In this document: in pieces, positions 28,010 through 40,326 of the stretch
How positions within the stretch are numbered: the first letter of the stretch is position 1
How the letters are laid out: every line of letters begins with the position of its first letter
Source: DASUXA01 sp036378155
Lineage (GTDB): Bacteria > Actinomycetota > Actinomycetes > Mycobacteriales > Micromonosporaceae
Assembly (NCBI GenBank): GCA_036378155.1
Contig: DASUXA010000037.1
Location: 1 to 48,236, forward strand
Reading direction: 5' to 3'
Length of the DNA stretch: 48,236 bases
Notes under the pieces: generated by a model
Seen by the model: only the letters and a program-made list of their open reading frames with translations
What the model was told of the DNA's origin: nothing
The model's database searches: none
Made by a program: the position numbers and the translations under genes

Positions 28010-28863
28010 ACACGCACCCCGGTGATCGCGAACCGGGCCACGCCCGGACCGGTGTGCCGACTGGTCGACACCACGAGGAGCAGGGTGCGGTCGGTGCCCG
28101 ACCGGTACGTCACGGTCGCCGACCACAGCGCGTTGTCGCCGCCCGCCGGCACACCGACCACCTCGCCGAGCAGCGCGGTCCTGCCGCGCACCTGAGCGCG
28201 CAGGCTCTCGTCGACGCCGGTGACCCGGCCCGCCATCGTCACCGGGGAGGCGACCGTCGTGCCGTACCCGGGCGTGGTCAGTGTCAGACCGTTCCGGTTG
28301 TCGCTGCCGACGACTTCCCAGGGCCTGTCGCCGACTCCGTTGCCGATCTGGGCGAGGTGCAGCGTGGCGGCGACCACGTCGATGCCGGTCTCGGACCGGT
28401 ACCCGACGCCGACCCACGCCTCGTCGCCGTTGGGCGCCGCGCCGAGGACCCGGTCGACCTCGGGGAAGCCCAGGTACGCCTGAGTGAACGTGAGCGCGGT
28501 CATCGCGACGTCCCGGCGCCACGGCTGGTGGCCGCCGGGGTTCGCCTCGTTCTGCCACGCGGTCGCCGCGTCCACGCTGGCGAACGGCCACAGTGGCAGG
28601 TACCGGAACGTGGCGCCGGCACCCGCGGTGGCGCTCGGCGCCGCCGTGGTCGCCTCGGGCGTCATCGGCGCGGACGGCGCCGACGCGGCCGGCGGGGGCG
28701 ACGGCTGCGGTGCGGCGCGTTCGCCGCCGCGGCGGGTGAGCACCACCGCCACGGCGGCGACGACCAGGACGGGTACCAGGACCAGCAGGGTGCCGACGAG
28801 CCGTCGGGTCCGCGACGGGCGTCGCGGTGTCCGGGGAGGCTGGTCGAGTATGGGCGTCGTCAT
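28006..28863 (-). CDS. Hypothetical single-pass membrane protein
   Basis: A 285-aa protein not assigned to a family. A basic cytoplasmic tail with many Pro and Arg is followed by one helix (GTLLVLVPVLVVAAVAVVLT, about 24-43), a Pro/Ser/Ala linker to about 85, then a globular outer domain (YLPLWPFASVDAATAWQNEA, LTFTQAYLGFPEVDRVLGA, ALWSATVTYRSGTDRTLLLV). ATG start with GAGAGGAG upstream. It is downstream of the DUF4097 gene in the same direction (92 nt), so the two may be co-transcribed. Confidence 0.8.
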   Translation of the reverse strand: MTTPILDQPPRTPRRPSRTRRLVGTLLVLVPVLVVAAVAVVLTRRGGERAAPQPSPPPAASAPSAPMTPEATTAAPSATAGAGATFRYLPLWPFASVDAATAWQNEANPGGHQPWRRDVAMTALTFTQAYLGFPEVDRVLGAAPNGDEAWVGVGYRSETGIDVVAATLHLAQIGNGVGDRPWEVVGSDNRNGLTLTTPGYGTTVASPVTMAGRVTGVDESLRAQVRGRTALLGEVVGVPAGGDNALWSATVTYRSGTDRTLLLVVSTSRHTGPGVARFAITGVRV

Positions 28864-28955
28864 CGGTGACTCCTCTCCCGTACCTCCAGCCTGGATCGTC
28901 GCGGTCGCTTCGACAGAGGCGAAAGTCCCGGCGGGCGGACCCGACCCGGATCGGG

Positions 28956-29627
28956 TCAGCGTTGCGCGACCGTGATCGCTCCACTGCTGGCGCGCAGGTC
29001 CAGGTGGTGCTCGCCGGTCGGGTCGTTCGGCACGCCGACGGTCGTCCTGCCGGACGTGACCTTCGTGTCGACCCGGTAGCGACCGTCGGGGACGGTCACC
29101 GTGATGGCGCCGGACGAGGCGTGGGCGGTGACGTCGGCGGGTTCGGCCAGGTCGAGGGAGACCCGACCGGACGTGGTACTCGCGTCGATGTGACCCGACC
29201 GCAGCTCCCGCCCGGTGATCGCGCCGGAGGTCGCCTTCGCGGTGATGTCGCCGGTCACGCCGGTGAGCGCTATCGCGCCGGAACTGGTCCGCACGTCGAC
29301 GCCGGACACGCCGGTCAGGCGCAACTTGCCGGACGACAGCTTGCCGGACACCCGTACCCCGGGCGGCGCCTCGACGACGTAGTCCACCGCTACGAAGAAC
29401 GGAAACTTCGTGCCCTCGTTGGTGTCCAGGTACAGCACGTCGCCCTCGACGTGGTGGGTGGCGGCGGGCGGCGGCTGGAACGGCTTGAAGTAGTGGACTT
29501 TGCGGTGGATGGTGACCTGCGACCCGCCGCCGGGGCGGACTTCGACGCTGCCGGTACCACCGGTGACCCGGATCTCGGTGATGCCGGGCGGCGCGGAGCT
29601 GTCGTCTTCGAGTCGCGTGCGGAACAT
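28956..29627 (-). CDS. DUF4097-family beta-helix protein
   Basis: A 223-aa protein built of repeated short strands in the second half: KLSSGKLRLTGVSG, RTSSGAIALTGVTG, KATSGAITGRELRSG, STTSGRVSLDLAEP, HASSGAITVTVPDG and RASSGAITVAQR. This SSG-A/I-I-T pattern is the DUF4097 right-handed beta-helix or solenoid. No signal peptide is visible, so it may be cytoplasmic or surface-associated by other means. ATG start with GGGGGTT upstream. First gene of a two-gene minus-strand unit. Function unknown. Confidence 0.9.
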   Translation of the reverse strand: MFRTRLEDDSSAPPGITEIRVTGGTGSVEVRPGGGSQVTIHRKVHYFKPFQPPPAATHHVEGDVLYLDTNEGTKFPFFVAVDYVVEAPPGVRVSGKLSSGKLRLTGVSGVDVRTSSGAIALTGVTGDITAKATSGAITGRELRSGHIDASTTSGRVSLDLAEPADVTAHASSGAITVTVPDGRYRVDTKVTSGRTTVGVPNDPTGEHHLDLRASSGAITVAQR

Positions 29628-29777
29628 GTCAACCCCCTGCGGCGTCGGAACCGCCGACGGCCGCGCCGGTCGTCGGCGGCGGGACGGGTACCGATGTCTC
29701 GGTTTCAGCGAACACCGGGCGGGACCGTGCCGACCAGGGCCGATGGTCCCAGCCGGGGACAGCGGTACCCGGTTCGT

Positions 29778-29936
29778 GTGACGCGACAGTCGCCGCGCAC
29801 GCCCCGTAACGTCCTGTCACAACGTGGGCACCGGTTTCACCAGCGGCATCTGAACGCGCTGTCCACGATCATCGAGCGCCTGCCGAAGCGCCGCGCCGCG
29901 TCGACGTGGAACGGTCCGATCATTCCGCGGCGGTGA
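29778..29936 (+). CDS. Possible short leader frame before the MFS gene
   Basis: A 52-codon frame from GTG 29778 (MTRQSPRTPRNVLSQRGH) ends 10 nt before the MFS start codon and points the same way. The product would be strongly basic with no recognisable domain. It could be a leader peptide or a chance frame. The rest of the 29628-29946 gap shows no other gene. Confidence 0.25.
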   Translation: MTRQSPRTPRNVLSQRGHRFHQRHLNALSTIIERLPKRRAASTWNGPIIPRR

Positions 29937-29946
29937 AGGAGGAGAT

Positions 29947-31353
29947 GTGACAACGTCGGCGTCCGGATTCCGCACGTTCGTGGTCATCTGGTGCGGGCAA
30001 CTGGTCTCGCTGGTCGGATCAGCCCTATCCGGCTTCGCCCTGGGCGTCTACGTCTACCAGTTGACCGGGTCGGCGACCACGCTCGGATTCATCTACGCGC
30101 TGTCGTTCCTCCCGATGATCCTGGTGTCCCCCATCGCCGGTCCGCTCGTGGACCGCTGGGGCCCCCGCCGGGCGCTGCTGGTCAGCAACATCGGCTGCCT
30201 GATCATCATGCTGGTCCTGGCGTCGCTGCTGGCGGCGAAGCTGTTCGCGGTGTGGCAGGTGTTCGTCGTCGTCGCCGCCACCTCGGTGCTCACCGCGCTG
30301 CAGTACCCCGCCTTCGAAGCGTCGGTGCCGCTGCTGGTACCGAAGCGGCACATCGGACGCGCGAACGGCATGCGGATGTTCGCGACCGCCGCGAGCGGTG
30401 TGCTCGGACCCGTCGCCGCCGGCGTGCTGCTGCTGGCTATCAAGATCCAGGGCATCGTCCTGATGGACAGCCTGTCCTTCGGGTTCGCGATTCTGACCCT
30501 GGTGTTCATCCGGATCCCCCGGGCACGCACCGAGGTCGAGCCGGCGGAGGGCGAGGCGCGCGCCGACGAGGCGCCGGTCGGCGGCTCGTCCCTGATGGGC
30601 GACTTCCGGGAAGGCTGGCGTTACGTGGCGGCCCGCCCCGGACTGGTCGGCGTGATGGTCTTCCTCGGCGCGATCAGCTTCGCGATCGGGTTCGTCGACC
30701 TGCTGATCACCCCGCTCGTGCTCGCCTTCGCCTCGTCGGACGCCCTCGGCACGGTGATGTCGGTCGGGGCGGTCGGGATGGCGGCGACCAGCGTGGTGAT
30801 GAGCGCCTGGGGCGGTCCGCGCCGACGCGTCGCCGGCATGCTCGGGTACTCGCTGCTGCTCGCCGCCGCCGTGGTGCTGGGGTCGCTGCGACCGAACGTG
30901 GCGTTGATCGCCGTCGCTGCGTTCGTGTTCCTGGGCAGCACCCCGATCATCATCGGCAGCAGCCAGACGATCTGGCAGACCAAGGTCGAACCGCAACTGA
31001 TGGGTCGCACGGTGGCGTTGAAGAACATGTTCGCGCTGACCCCGCAGCTCGTCGCGTACGCCCTGGCCGGGGTGATCGCCGACCGTGTATTCCAGCCGCT
31101 GGTCGGCCGGGACCACGTCAACAGCCGGTTCCTCGCCACGCTGGTCGGCAACGGGCCGGGTCGCGGATTCGCCCTGCTGCTGATGCTGATGGGTGTCCTG
31201 ATCGCGCTGTTCGTGGTGCTCGCCTACGCGTACCCGCGCCTGCGTCACCTGGAGGACGAACTGCCGGACGCGGTGACCGAGGAGCCGGAGGCTGCGCCGG
31301 TCGCGGATGCCGCCACGGATGCCGCCACGGATGCCGCCACGGCACCGGTGTGA
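29947..31353 (+). CDS. MFS exporter, EntS/MFS_3-like
   Basis: A 468-aa major-facilitator transporter with twelve membrane segments. The loop between helices 2 and 3 reads GPLVDRWGPRRALL, the family signature. The sequence is closest by eye to the MFS_3 group that includes the enterobactin exporter EntS and NRPS-linked drug pumps. A cytoplasmic insert rich in acid residues lies in the middle, and the C-terminal tail contains the repeat ATDAATDAAT. GTG start with GGAGGAG. It is the first of three co-directional genes with the NRPS and ACAD, so export of the NRPS product is the natural guess. Confidence 0.9.
   Translation: MTTSASGFRTFVVIWCGQLVSLVGSALSGFALGVYVYQLTGSATTLGFIYALSFLPMILVSPIAGPLVDRWGPRRALLVSNIGCLIIMLVLASLLAAKLFAVWQVFVVVAATSVLTALQYPAFEASVPLLVPKRHIGRANGMRMFATAASGVLGPVAAGVLLLAIKIQGIVLMDSLSFGFAILTLVFIRIPRARTEVEPAEGEARADEAPVGGSSLMGDFREGWRYVAARPGLVGVMVFLGAISFAIGFVDLLITPLVLAFASSDALGTVMSVGAVGMAATSVVMSAWGGPRRRVAGMLGYSLLLAAAVVLGSLRPNVALIAVAAFVFLGSTPIIIGSSQTIWQTKVEPQLMGRTVALKNMFALTPQLVAYALAGVIADRVFQPLVGRDHVNSRFLATLVGNGPGRGFALLLMLMGVLIALFVVLAYAYPRLRHLEDELPDAVTEEPEAAPVADAATDAATDAATAPV
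31305..31340. repeat. Three 12-bp tandem repeats at the MFS 3' end
   Basis: GGATGCCGCCAC occurs three times head to tail and encodes repeated DAAT in the cytoplasmic tail. Confidence 0.9.
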
Positions 31354-31358
31354 CGGTC

Positions 31359-31399
31359 CGGTGGACGGTCGCCGCGCGTCGCGCGGCGACCGTCCACCG
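31359..31399 (+). terminator. Strong terminator after the MFS gene
   Basis: Perfect 19-nt arms with a 3-nt loop start 5 nt past the MFS stop. The NRPS downstream therefore needs its own promoter. Confidence 0.9.
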
Positions 31400-31885
31400 A
31401 GGTCGCGCCCGGCGGGCCGGGTACCCGGCACCCGCATCCCCGCCAATCCTTTATCATTCGACTACGTCCGATTGGTCGGACCACCCGGTCCCGCGAATCG
31501 GGTACGCCAATTCAGGGGAACAGCGTCGACGTCGCAGGAAACCCGACCGGACGTTCCCAATCGCAAGACGACAAAGCTATTGACTGGGCCCGATCGCGGC
31601 GACGCTCTCCGAGCCGGCTGCCGGAGAAATTAGCGCTACCGACAGTGCGCGACCGGTACCCGGAAAAGGCGCCGAATGGCGCCGTCGTCCCTCCTTCATG
31701 TGACATCACGACGCCCAGCCACGCCCACTAGCGTCGCTGCTAGACAGCGTTGCTCGGCACTGAACCGTACCCGCCGGGCGGGTGTGCGTATTCAGGTCGG
31801 CAGCCGAAGTCAGGCGCTTTAGCTGACGAGATTTGTGCCGTGCGTGGTGAATACTCAGCCGACTCGCGGCTGCTAGGGAGTTACG
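31400..31885 (+). other. Non-coding region upstream of the NRPS
   Basis: This stretch is visibly poorer in GC than its surroundings and has no supported gene. It holds small hairpins: GGCGCC-GAAT-GGCGCC near 31669, CTAGC/GCTAG near 31729, and CAGCCG/CGGCTG at 31856-31872 just before the ribosome site AGGGAG (31875-31880). These may contain the NRPS promoter and leader control. No clear -35/-10 pair stands out. Confidence 0.5.
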
Positions 31886-35830
<3,945 letters not shown>

Positions 35831-35881
35831 CCGCTGACGACCGGACGACACGGTCGTACCGTTCCCCGACCCGGGACCGAA

Positions 35882-35932
35882 GCCGGCTCGACAGGGACGT
35901 CCCCCGTGGACGCCCCGAGACGTCGAGCCGGC
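35882..35932 (+). terminator. Inverted repeat downstream of the NRPS
   Basis: Perfect 11-nt arms (GCCGGCTCGAC type) enclose a 29-nt loop that contains a further palindrome (GGGACGTCCC). It lies about 50 nt past the NRPS stop and is a plausible terminator. The remaining gap to 36147 holds a TACGAT -10 box (36130-36135) likely used by the next gene. Confidence 0.5.
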
Positions 35933-36147
35933 AGGCCCGGTTACCGACCCGACAAGCGACCGGCCCGGCATGTCCGGCCGGCGCGGACGTGTCGCTCACG
36001 GCCCACAACGACGTGTGGCTAACCGACAGGTGTGGGCTTCGACCAGCAAAACTCCTGGTCCACCGAGAAACGTGCCGGCGATCGACGACCGGCATCGTCT
36101 CGGATCCAGGACAGCCCGGCTATGCCCCGTACGATGTGGAGTGAAAC

Positions 36148-37299
36148 ATGACACGCGGCACGACTACCACGGTTCTGAGCCTTTCCGAAGCGCTCGCGGC
36201 GATCGACGGGATCCGGTCGATCATCGCCGGGCAGGCGGCACAGGTGGACAAGGGCGCCGCCTTCCCCGAACTGAGCATCTCGGCGATCAAGAAGGCAGGG
36301 CTGATGTCCGCCGCGGTACCGCAGACGTACGGCGGGCACGGCTTCAACCCGGCGGAGTTGAGCGAGCTGGCGATGCGGCTGGGGTCGATGTGCGGGTCGA
36401 CGGCGATGATCTGGGCGATGCACCAGATCCAGCTCGTCTGCATGGAGACCAGCGCGAAGTCGCAGCCCGCCGTCGCCGACTACCTCAGCCGCGCGGCGCG
36501 TGAACAGCTGCTGATCGCCTCGGTCACCTCCGAGGAGGGGGTCGGCGGGAACCTCAGGACCAGCAAGACCGCGTTGGTCCAGGTGCCGGGTGGCGTCGAG
36601 ATCACCAAGCGGGCGCCGACGATCTCCTACGCGCAGGCCGCCGACAGTTTCCTGGTGACGGCACGGCGCAATCCCAGCGCCGCCCCCGGCGACCAGGTAC
36701 TCGTGCTGGTCGAGGCGCGTCAGGCGACGCTGCGGCCCACCGGGGTGTGGGACACGCTGGGCATGCGGGGCACCTGCAGCGCGCCGCACGCGTTGACCGC
36801 GGTGGTACCGGCGTCGCAGGTGCTGGACGAACCGTTCGGACAGATCGCGACGAACGCCATGGTCCCGATCTCGCACATCCTGTGGACGGCGGTCTGGGCG
36901 GGTATCGCCGAGGACGCGTTGCACAGGTCGCTGCGGTACGTCCGCGCGAAGCTGCGCAACAGCACCTCGGCGCCGAACCCGCGGCTGGGGTGGATGCACG
37001 CGCGCAGTCAGATGATCAAGGACTCGGTACGTCAGTTCGCCGCCGACTACTCCCTCGACCCGACCCGCCCCGGTCTGGCGGTCCGCGCCAACGCGCTGAA
37101 GATGCAGGTCTCCATCGACGCGGTACGCATCGCCGAGATGGCGCTCGAAGTGTGCGGCATGGCCGGCTACTCGGAGGTCGGCGAATACTCGGTCTCCCGG
37201 CACCTGCGCGACCTGTACTCCGGCCGCGTGATGATCTCGAACGACCGGCTCAACGCGGTGAACTCCGAACTGCTGCCGTTCGGCGACGACTTCGTCTGA
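36148..37299 (+). CDS. Acyl-CoA-dehydrogenase-fold flavoenzyme
   Basis: A 383-aa protein of the acyl-CoA dehydrogenase superfamily. The N-terminal helical domain is followed by the FAD/substrate region (LLIASVTSEEGVGGNLRTS, then VEITKRAPTISYAQAADSFL) and the C-terminal helical bundle (ALEVCGMAGYSEVGEYSVSR, HLRDLYSGRVMISNDRLN). Where simple acyl-CoA dehydrogenases have the YEGT base segment it has Y357-S-G-R360, so ordinary alpha-beta desaturation with that Glu is not possible. Relatives in natural-product clusters oxidise or hydroxylate carrier-bound amino acids. Its place 317 nt after the NRPS suggests the seryl thioester as substrate (inference). ATG start with GGAG. Confidence 0.85.
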   Translation: MTRGTTTTVLSLSEALAAIDGIRSIIAGQAAQVDKGAAFPELSISAIKKAGLMSAAVPQTYGGHGFNPAELSELAMRLGSMCGSTAMIWAMHQIQLVCMETSAKSQPAVADYLSRAAREQLLIASVTSEEGVGGNLRTSKTALVQVPGGVEITKRAPTISYAQAADSFLVTARRNPSAAPGDQVLVLVEARQATLRPTGVWDTLGMRGTCSAPHALTAVVPASQVLDEPFGQIATNAMVPISHILWTAVWAGIAEDALHRSLRYVRAKLRNSTSAPNPRLGWMHARSQMIKDSVRQFAADYSLDPTRPGLAVRANALKMQVSIDAVRIAEMALEVCGMAGYSEVGEYSVSRHLRDLYSGRVMISNDRLNAVNSELLPFGDDFV

Positions 37300-37389
37300 G
37301 GTACCGGTCGACGCGCGGTCGCCCCCGTACCCGCTGGTACGTCCGCACGCCGCGTCGATGCCCGGCACATCGACGCCTAGCATGTCGAC

Positions 37390-38343
37390 GTGGACGCGCT
37401 CACCCAACGCGAACTGGAGTCGTGGTACTGCTGGGAGCAGGGCGACCGGGTGCCGGGCCGCCCCGGCCTGACGGAATTCCGGCGGAAGCTGCGCTACCAC
37501 CAGGCGCGCTGGCGCGAGGCCCACGGTCATCCGATCGGCACCCAGCCGATCCTGCCGAAGGCGGGCAGCCGGGCACGTCCGGTCGGCAGCCGGCTTCCGC
37601 TCGACTACGCCCGCACCACCGGGGCGAACTTCCTGACCGAGGCGGCCCGTGCCGCGGCACGGGCACGGACCGCCTTCGTCGAGCCCCACCAGAGCTTCGA
37701 CCACCAGGGATTGTGGGCGGACCTGCTGTCGTCGCCGGCACTGGCGTTCAACCTGTTCGGCGACCTCGCCGCCGACCCCGGCGCGGCCACCCGCGCGGTA
37801 CGCGCCTGGTGGCCCGACACCCCGGGCACGGTCCGCGAGGTGCGCTTCGCGCACTCGCCGGGCAGGTTCGACCCGTCCTACCTCAACAGCCTGCGCGCGT
37901 TCGACGCCGCGTTCGTGCTCGACCTGGACGACGGCAGCCAGGGCGTCGTCGCCGTCGACACCAGGTACCACGAGTGGATGAAGCCGGAGATCCCCAAGCC
38001 GAGCAACCGGGCGCGGTACACCGAGGTCGCGAAGCGGTCGGGCATCTTCGCCGCGCACGCCGTCGACACGCTGACCGTACGCTCGCCGCTCGCCGAGATG
38101 TGGCTCGAACACCTGCTGCTGCTGTCGATGCTCCAACACCGCAGCGGGGCGTGGACCTGGGGCCGGTACGTGGTGGTCCACCCGAGCGGCAACTCAGCCG
38201 TCGAGGCGGCGTCCGCCCGGTACGCGGACCTGCTCACAGACCGGTCCACGTTCGGTACCGTCACCATCGAGGACCTGATCGACTCGGGTGTGCTCCCGTC
38301 GGCGGCGACCGCGGCGCTTCGCGAGCGGTACGTCACCGGCTGA
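37390..38343 (+). CDS. PD-(D/E)XK nuclease-like protein (PGN_0703-type)
   Basis: A 317-aa protein. The central part (FDAAFVLDLDDGSQGVVAVD, then TRYHEWMKPEIPKPSNRARY) parallels the PGN_0703 nuclease family, in which the core reads E-V-K-Y-H-E. Here D190-T-R192-Y-H-E occurs, so the D/E-x-K pair is D-x-R. Metal binding may persist but activity is doubtful. A helical C-terminus with LEHLLLLSMLQH follows. The GTG start lies 6 nt after TAGCAT (37378-37383), a leaderless layout. The 3' end overlaps the convergent Nudix-like gene by 11 bp. A role in DNA defence or repair is only a possibility. Confidence 0.72.
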   Translation: MDALTQRELESWYCWEQGDRVPGRPGLTEFRRKLRYHQARWREAHGHPIGTQPILPKAGSRARPVGSRLPLDYARTTGANFLTEAARAAARARTAFVEPHQSFDHQGLWADLLSSPALAFNLFGDLAADPGAATRAVRAWWPDTPGTVREVRFAHSPGRFDPSYLNSLRAFDAAFVLDLDDGSQGVVAVDTRYHEWMKPEIPKPSNRARYTEVAKRSGIFAAHAVDTLTVRSPLAEMWLEHLLLLSMLQHRSGAWTWGRYVVVHPSGNSAVEAASARYADLLTDRSTFGTVTIEDLIDSGVLPSAATAALRERYVTG

Positions 38344-39556
38344 GCGATTCCATCTGGTAGCTGTACAACTGCCACAACGCGACGAGCGAGCCGGGCACCC
38401 AACCCATCGATTCGGTACCGGAACCGCTCTGCTCGCGTACCGCCCGGACCCGCTGCCGGGTGCTGAGATTCCCGGCCAGCACCAGGTCGATGTACATGTC
38501 CCGCGCCTTGCGATGGTTACGCTGCTCGATCGCCAGTGCGACGGTCTTGAGCCGGTCGGGTCGGTTCACCGGGAAGAAACCCAACTGCCGCACCTCGAAC
38601 TCGCGCGCGTTGCGGATCAGCCGCGCCAGGCGCGGCTCCAGGCTGGACCGGGTCTCGGCCAGTTCGACGATGCCGACGACCTGTACCGTGGCTCGGCACG
38701 GATGCAGTCCGATCCAGGCAAGACGCGTCCGCTCCGGCGGCGGCGAGATGCCCAGTTCGCGTTCGCAGGCGTTCGCCACCCGCCGCTCGAGGCTCTGGCT
38801 CACCCGGATGTCCACGTCGGTACGGGTGAGGTCCTCCTCGGTCGGGCACATCCACATTTCGTTGGCGCCGAGTTGGAAGCAGCCCGGATAGTGGTCGACG
38901 TTGTCCGGTCGCCGTACCACCAGCGCCCAGTCGTCGGAGGTGACGACGATCGCGTTGAAATTGACGTTGCCCGGCGGAGAGGTGCGCAGCACCTCGTCGA
39001 TCGCGACCTGACCGCCGCCGTTCGTCAGGTATTTCAACACCGCGTGCTCGACGGACGGCGCCGTCCTCAGCAGACTCACCGTCGCCAGGAAGTTCGAGTA
39101 GTGGACCCGTTTGAGGTCGATGTTGATGCGGTGCGGGTCGTACCCTTCCTGCCGGTTGCCGGCGAACCCCGAAATCATGAACTGGTCGCCGCCGCGCCTG
39201 ATCGCCCGGAACTCCGCCGACAACTGCACCAGCGCCCGCCGTTGGATGCCCCACAGCGGACCGGGCGCCCCGGTGGGTGCCGTGCGGGACGGCGGAATGG
39301 GTACGTCGAAGAACTTCCGGTCGCTTTCGATCACCGTGATGGGACGCTGCGCCGTGGGCATCCGTTCGATGCTCGGCCACGTGAAGAGTTCGATGAACCC
39401 TTCCTCGTGCCCCGAGGTGATCTGAATGGTGTTGCTGATGGACCGCCTCAGCCGCAGCTTTCTGATCTGCCGTATCGTCCACCGTGTCCCGACGAACGCG
39501 TTGACCAGCAGCGACAGCGCGGTCACCCACGTGTCGACCCCGTTCAGTACACCCAC
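38333..39556 (-). CDS. Membrane-anchored protein with degenerate Nudix-like domain (copy 2)
   Basis: A 407-aa protein with one hydrophobic segment at about 10-24, a basic stretch, a middle domain (about 40-195, including RVHYSNFLATVSLLR) and a C-terminal Nudix-like fold (FNAIVVTSDDWALVVRRP from about 200). The Nudix box position reads N-A-C-E-R-E-L-G-I (262-270). Arg, Glu and one further Glu are lost, so catalysis is unlikely while the fold may still bind a ligand. Layout and length match the 410-aa protein at 25590-26822. I use the GTG at 39556 with GGGATGGG upstream. The open frame extends to 39631. Confidence 0.65.
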   Translation of the reverse strand: MGVLNGVDTWVTALSLLVNAFVGTRWTIRQIRKLRLRRSISNTIQITSGHEEGFIELFTWPSIERMPTAQRPITVIESDRKFFDVPIPPSRTAPTGAPGPLWGIQRRALVQLSAEFRAIRRGGDQFMISGFAGNRQEGYDPHRINIDLKRVHYSNFLATVSLLRTAPSVEHAVLKYLTNGGGQVAIDEVLRTSPPGNVNFNAIVVTSDDWALVVRRPDNVDHYPGCFQLGANEMWMCPTEEDLTRTDVDIRVSQSLERRVANACERELGISPPPERTRLAWIGLHPCRATVQVVGIVELAETRSSLEPRLARLIRNAREFEVRQLGFFPVNRPDRLKTVALAIEQRNHRKARDMYIDLVLAGNLSTRQRVRAVREQSGSGTESMGWVPGSLVALWQLYSYQMESLSR

Positions 39557-39648
39557 AGTCCCATCCCGACCACCATGCGCCGGATTCCGGGCTGCCGAAG
39601 CCGCAGGGCGCGCCACCGCCGAGTGTGGCATAGGGATTCATCGACTCG

Positions 39649-40254
39649 CTATCCCGCGCGGTCGCCCGACCGCAGCACCCCGCCGATGACCGCGCCGACC
39701 ATGGTCCGGACGGCTTCGGCGTCGGGTGGTGCGCCGGTACGGTCGGCGAACAGCAGATGCCCGGCCCCGATCAGGGTGGGAGCCAGCGTGTCGAGGTCGG
39801 CATCGGCGGCGATCCGGCCCCGGTCGCGCTCGGCTGCCAGGTACGAGGCGATCATCGCGGTGGCTTCGGTCAGTAGCGGAATCCCGGTCGGGCGAGCCTG
39901 ACGCAGCCGGGCGCGCAGGTCGTCGCGGGACGTGACGAGGGCGACGATCGCCACCGCGACCGGCCCGAATACGTCGGTCAGCGCGTCGGCGAGGTTGCCG
40001 ACGACGGTACCGGTTCCGGCGGCGTCGCGCAGGGCGGCGACCCGGGCGTCGAGTCGGGCGGCACGGTCCAGGACCAGCTCGGCGAGGAACGCGTCGAAGT
40101 CGGCGAAATGCCGGTGCAGGACGCCCTTGGCGCAGCCTGCCTCCGTGGTGACCGCCCGACTGGTCAGCGCGTTCGGCCCGTCCCTCAGCAGGACCCGCTC
40201 GGCGGCGTCGAACAGCTGCTGACGCGCGTCGCGGATGGCTACCCCGGTCGGCAC
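39649..40254 (-). CDS. TetR-family transcriptional regulator
   Basis: A 201-aa regulator. The DNA-binding part reads RDARQQLFDAAERVLLRDGP, NALTSRAVTTEAGCAKGVLH, RHFADFDAFLAELV. The C-terminal domain is alpha-helical with LDTLAPTLIGAGHLLFADRT. I start at GTG 40254, where GGGAGGGAC is ideally placed. ATG 40293, inside the palindrome and 6 nt after a TATAGT -10 box, would add 13 residues and is a real alternative. It is divergent from the methyltransferase gene across a perfect 46-bp palindrome, the obvious operator for both. Confidence 0.9.
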   Translation of the reverse strand: MPTGVAIRDARQQLFDAAERVLLRDGPNALTSRAVTTEAGCAKGVLHRHFADFDAFLAELVLDRAARLDARVAALRDAAGTGTVVGNLADALTDVFGPVAVAIVALVTSRDDLRARLRQARPTGIPLLTEATAMIASYLAAERDRGRIAADADLDTLAPTLIGAGHLLFADRTGAPPDAEAVRTMVGAVIGGVLRSGDRAG

Positions 40255-40280
40255 CCGTCCCTCCCTACCGCTGCCGAATT

Positions 40281-40326
40281 GTAGAATGGGCATGTGCCCA
40301 CTATAGTGGGCACATGCCCATTCTAC
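40281..40326. promoter_or_regulatory. Perfect 46-bp palindromic bidirectional promoter/operator
   Basis: All 46 bp are symmetric about the centre (halves of 23 bp, core CCCACTATAGTGGG). Each strand has a TATAGT -10 box: plus 40302-40307, minus 40305-40300, sharing 4 bp. On each strand GGGCAC and then ATGCCCATTCTAC follow, so both strands offer an ATG 6 nt after the -10. On the plus side TTGTAG (40279-40284) lies exactly 17 nt upstream. The mirrored minus -35 is AGGTAG. Confidence 0.92.

Noticed and set aside
29629..29820. A 63-codon minus-strand frame upstream of the DUF4097 gene
   Set aside because: No ribosome site, no domain, Pro/Ser/Thr-rich composition as expected by chance.
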